The notes under the pieces are model-generated. The model made no database searches. It was not told the DNA's origin and saw only the letters and a list, made by a program, of their open reading frames with translations. The position numbers and the translations under genes were made by a program. This document shows positions 61,196 through 64,000 of a DNA stretch of 64,000 nt, piece after piece; position 1 is the first letter of the stretch; every line of letters starts with the position of its first letter. The DNA lies in contig JAQOTA010000027.1 in assembly GCA_029532415.1 (NCBI GenBank), positions 62,001-126,000 of the forward strand. The letters are read 5' to 3'. The DNA comes from Marasmius tenuissimus. Lineage: Eukaryota > Basidiomycota > Agaricomycetes > Agaricales > Marasmiaceae.

Positions 61196-62437
61196 ATGCC
61201 ACAACGAATTCAATTTCGAAGACGAACATTGAAGTATTCCGCTGGTCGGAACTCCTTGCTGCGACGGCAGCAGAACGACGAAGAAACACCTGGCCGTACT
61301 CGATCCATCATCCCCCTAATCCCAGTCACGGAATCGACGACGCTAGAACGTCCCACCGCAACCGAGGTCGTCACACTGACCGAGGCTACGTCTACACTGA
61401 CCAGGGCTACGTCCACACTGGACACACTCCTACCGTCGACAACGTCGAGAAGGTCTTCCGTCTCTGCAACGGCTCGAGGTTCCAGCCCGCCGACTACTAC
61501 AATCAACCCCGTCCCGTCCACCTCTGTATCATCTGATTCATCATTCTCGTCCACATCTGATCCAGTTGATCAGGACGGGAATACAATCATTGGAAGTGAT
61601 TCTACCCCGCCCATCGCCCCGCCACCGTTGGCTTCGAACGACGTGTCTGGCGCTCTTGATGGCGCCTCTTCGACTGATGTTGCTCCTTCTAGCTCTAACG
61701 TTAAAAGTAAAGGATTGAGCACGGGTGCGATCGCAGGAATTGCTGTCGTAGGGACTGTCGTCCTCGTTGTGGTCATAGCATTTTTGATCCGAAGAACGAT
61801 AGCTGCGAAAAGGGCAAAGAGGCGGGACGACTGGTTTGAGAAGAGTCTATTTTCGTCGCCACAGGCACCGCCTTCCATAGTCTCATCAGATGCTTCAAGC
61901 ATCTCTGCCTCAGTATTTCCCCCGCCGCCGACCACCTTTGGCACAGCGTCAAGACCGCCACCATCGTACGCTTATGCCATGCCGCCACCGCCCTCCCGCC
62001 AACCTTCGATTGCTTCTTTGGCGAGGCCTGGTACGCCCCCGAGCTTGATTCCAGGCAGACGAGGGGGTGATCTTGCGGAACCACCAGCGCCGTTCCAAGC
62101 GCAGGCGAGTGCGGTGCCCATCGGTGTTCCGACTGCCCCACCGACGATGGCTGCGTTCTATCCTCCGCCAATCGCTCCGGCCCCACAACCACCTCAGACT
62201 GCTCTGAACCCCCCACGAAGTACGACTGTTCGATCGTCATTCGTGCCCACGAGGGAAGATGAGTTGCTGATTTCGGGCGGTGAGGTTGTGTATGTCCTGC
62301 AGGAGTACGATGATGGTTGGGGGTTGTGTCTCAATCAAGCGGGGAAGCAGGGAGCGGTGCCTCTGGAGTGCCTGAATGACGGTACTAGGGAAGACAAACC
62401 GGCCTTGACGCGAGGGAGTAGTCTGTCCAGGAAGTAA
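61196..62437 (+). CDS. Single-pass membrane protein with C-terminal SH3 domain (Fus1-like layout)
   Basis: One open frame, 413 aa, from ATG at 61196. A basic N-terminus without a clear signal peptide is followed by a Ser/Thr-rich, probably O-glycosylated stretch (residues 40-180) and a transmembrane helix at about 181-203 (AIAGIAVVGTVVLVVVIAFL). A basic stop-transfer RRTIAAKRAKRRDDW comes next, then a Pro-rich cytosolic part (PPPPSRQPSIASLARPGTPP) and an SH3 domain at about 345-395 (SFVPTREDELLISGGEVVYV, EYDDGWGLCLNQAGKQGAVP, LECL). This layout resembles yeast Fus1 and similar fungal surface SH3 proteins that link the membrane to signalling or polarity. The role here is inferred only. No intron is needed. 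Confidence 0.8.
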   Translation: MPQRIQFRRRTLKYSAGRNSLLRRQQNDEETPGRTRSIIPLIPVTESTTLERPTATEVVTLTEATSTLTRATSTLDTLLPSTTSRRSSVSATARGSSPPTTTINPVPSTSVSSDSSFSSTSDPVDQDGNTIIGSDSTPPIAPPPLASNDVSGALDGASSTDVAPSSSNVKSKGLSTGAIAGIAVVGTVVLVVVIAFLIRRTIAAKRAKRRDDWFEKSLFSSPQAPPSIVSSDASSISASVFPPPPTTFGTASRPPPSYAYAMPPPPSRQPSIASLARPGTPPSLIPGRRGGDLAEPPAPFQAQASAVPIGVPTAPPTMAAFYPPPIAPAPQPPQTALNPPRSTTVRSSFVPTREDELLISGGEVVYVLQEYDDGWGLCLNQAGKQGAVPLECLNDGTREDKPALTRGSSLSRK

Positions 62438-63395
62438 CGGGGGTGTATCGGTAATCAATCTTCTATTGCGCATTTCTCACTTTGTGGGGATGCTCAACTT
62501 TGGTTATAGTTCTGGCTTGCAGCAGGTTCATAGTACATAATATTCCCATCTCTATCCCTCCGGACTTCCAAGAGCGTTCTCAATTCGTCACTCGTTTTCT
62601 GTGTCTATTTGGTAGTTGGACTTGCGATGTTCATCGAGTTCTTATTTGTTTCTGCGCGCAGACATTTTTGATGTTTTTCATGACTTTGCCCATCCTTGTG
62701 TGGACGTTGTGCTTTGGTTTTGTATCTACTATTTGTATATGGGAGGTCCTTAAATTGGGGAGATTTTCATTCAATGAGCCCAGACACTCGCTTGCTGCGC
62801 AAAGGTTGAACGTTGAGCTCTTTGATCGTTTGACACTCCCTTCCGAAGTTCATACGAATGACGGGCGCCTATACGAGCGCTTAGTTGGAATACATCGAAC
62901 AAGACTCGATGCTGGCTCAACGTCGCTCAACAGCTATCCACAGGCTCGGAGACAGAACAATGCTTTCATAAATCAATTTTAAGGTCCAGATCCTGTTCTG
63001 CGTCCTTGTACAAAGCGACGTCGGCGGGCCCGAGTGGCAACAAGGATCACTATTTGCTTATGTTTGTACACCAGCTCATTGTTCTTTCTCCCGCCAACTA
63101 TTGTCCAGTGGGAAGTAACGGAGAACAATACAGGTCTTTTCATCCGCTTATGGAGATACGGGGATAAGAAGGTCACATAAAAGCAGGGGAGGGTGTGGCA
63201 TGTCGTTCATTATTCTCCTCCCCCGACTGTTCTTCCCCTTGGGTTGTTCCTTCCTTAGATTTTTCTCTTCACGACTTCTCTAGGGTGCTGGAACACCACC
63301 TTTATACTTGAACGAATTTTCAAGACTTCAAATTACTCCTTCACGGTCATTTCAACAGCAAAATCCACAAAAAAACGCGTCCAAACAATCCAAAA
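62438..63395. other. Intergenic stretch, no gene seen
   Basis: About 960 bp between co-directional genes. An open frame at 62482-62982 (+) has hydrophobic patches but starts at a GTG and shows no family signal, so I treat it as 3' untranslated sequence of the SH3 gene. The right half is the promoter of the next gene. Confidence 0.45.
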
Positions 63396-64000
63396 ATGGC
63401 CCCTCCTCGCGCTTGTGAGCTAACTTGAACTTTCCTTTCAAGTTGTGTTACTTATGCTGTTTTCCTTCGAACAGATTTCTTCTTCGGTCTTAATGCCGTC
63501 AGATTCTTGAGCATTATCTCGCTCATCCTCGTCTTTGCGAGTGGAATCCTTGTTATGGTCACCAACATCAAAGCCGTCAATGCCTTCCAGGCCGGATTAC
63601 AGAACAGCAACTCTACTGAGGCTGAAGAGCTTATGGACTGCGACTACATCGAGTAAGCTCTTGCAACTAATCTGATCAAGATGTGGTGTCTGAATGCTTC
63701 TCTTCAGAGGTAGCACTGTTCCCCACCAACCCGCTGGTGTGTTCTGGGCTGTCGTCTCCAGTCTGCTAGTCATCTTCCAGGTTATCATTCTGATTCGTAC
63801 GTCATTTCGCCGCTTCAGTTTCGTCGGTATTCAAACTAAACTCTTGTAAAGTCTCTGAATGCAGCTGGCCCATGTCTTTCTTCGACCGGTTCTTCCCCGT
63901 CCTAGGTTCCAATTTTGGTCTCGGCGCTCTCGGAATCTTCCAATGCTTGTAAGTATAACTTTTCGCTCTTCAAAGTTGTGGCGGTCTTCTAACCAGCATC
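63396..64000 (+). CDS. Multi-pass membrane protein, 5' part only
   Basis: Exons 63396-63414, 63475-63652, 63708-63796, 63852-63948 and the first bases of another from 63997, with closed phases. The sequence reads MAPPRA, then YFFFGLNAVRFLSIISLILV and FASGILVMVTNIKAVNAFQA. Next come an Asn/Ser-containing loop with MDCDYIEGSTVPHQPAG, VFWAVVSSLLVIFQVIILIL and FFDRFFPVLGSNFGLGALGI. At least three hydrophobic spans are visible. I recall this as a widespread uncharacterised membrane family in basidiomycetes (a DUF family). The C-terminus is outside the window. Confidence 0.8.

Overview
The window is nuclear DNA of a filamentous basidiomycete, most likely an agaricomycete. Genes lie on both strands and are cut by many short introns (about 50-60 nt, GT..AG). 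The protein families are typical for that group: Mx-like dynamins, a 2OG-oxygenase-like family, a secreted intradiol dioxygenase, a P450, poorly described multi-pass membrane proteins, and a YFFFGLN-type membrane protein. I joined exons by hand from reading frames and splice motifs. Where I give exact joins, the phases close; elsewhere I give spans only. The species cannot be told.

Layout. 1-1609 (-): N-terminal and linker part of a YTHDF/Pho92-type m6A reader; its YTH domain runs off the left edge. 3411-9800 (+): two tandem dynamin-like GTPases with the same intron positions. 10068-14151 (+): a large 2OG-Fe(II) oxygenase-like protein that seems to lack its iron ligands. 14751-18866 (+): Cdc4-type F-box/WD40 protein. 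19295-20237 (-): small conserved-looking protein of unknown role. 20.2-27.0 kb: gene-poor accessory stretch with decayed coding pieces, one doubtful membrane-protein gene and inverted repeats. 27025-30402 (+): Hop1-type meiotic HORMA protein with an SQ/TQ cluster and a PHD finger, 19 exons. 30758-32488 (-): unknown protein ending in nine seven-residue W/R repeats. 33631-35211 (-): secreted intradiol dioxygenase. 36612-40033 (-): Doa1/PLAA. 40249-42943 (-): cytochrome P450. 44428-44832 (-): small HYPK-type UBA protein. 45010-46590 (-): mitochondrial ribosomal protein Mrp51. 48784-50447 (+): multi-pass membrane protein. 51624-53845 (-): vacuolar Ca2+/H+ exchanger. 54218-55171 (-): histidine phosphatase. 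56595-59611 (-): nucleoporin Nup84/Nup107. 61196-62437 (+): single-pass membrane protein with an SH3 domain. 63396 to the right edge (+): start of a multi-pass membrane protein.

Most genes are unlinked housekeeping genes: RNA modification reading, SCF ubiquitylation, Cdc48/ubiquitin handling, meiosis, mitochondrial translation, nuclear pore and calcium storage. The least explained parts are the tandem dynamins followed by the oxygenase-like pseudo-enzyme (3.4-14.2 kb, all on one strand), the heptad-repeat protein, and the 22-27 kb stretch bounded by a near-identical 44-bp inverted repeat, one arm of which lies just upstream of hop1. No rRNA, tRNA or CRISPR feature was recognised.
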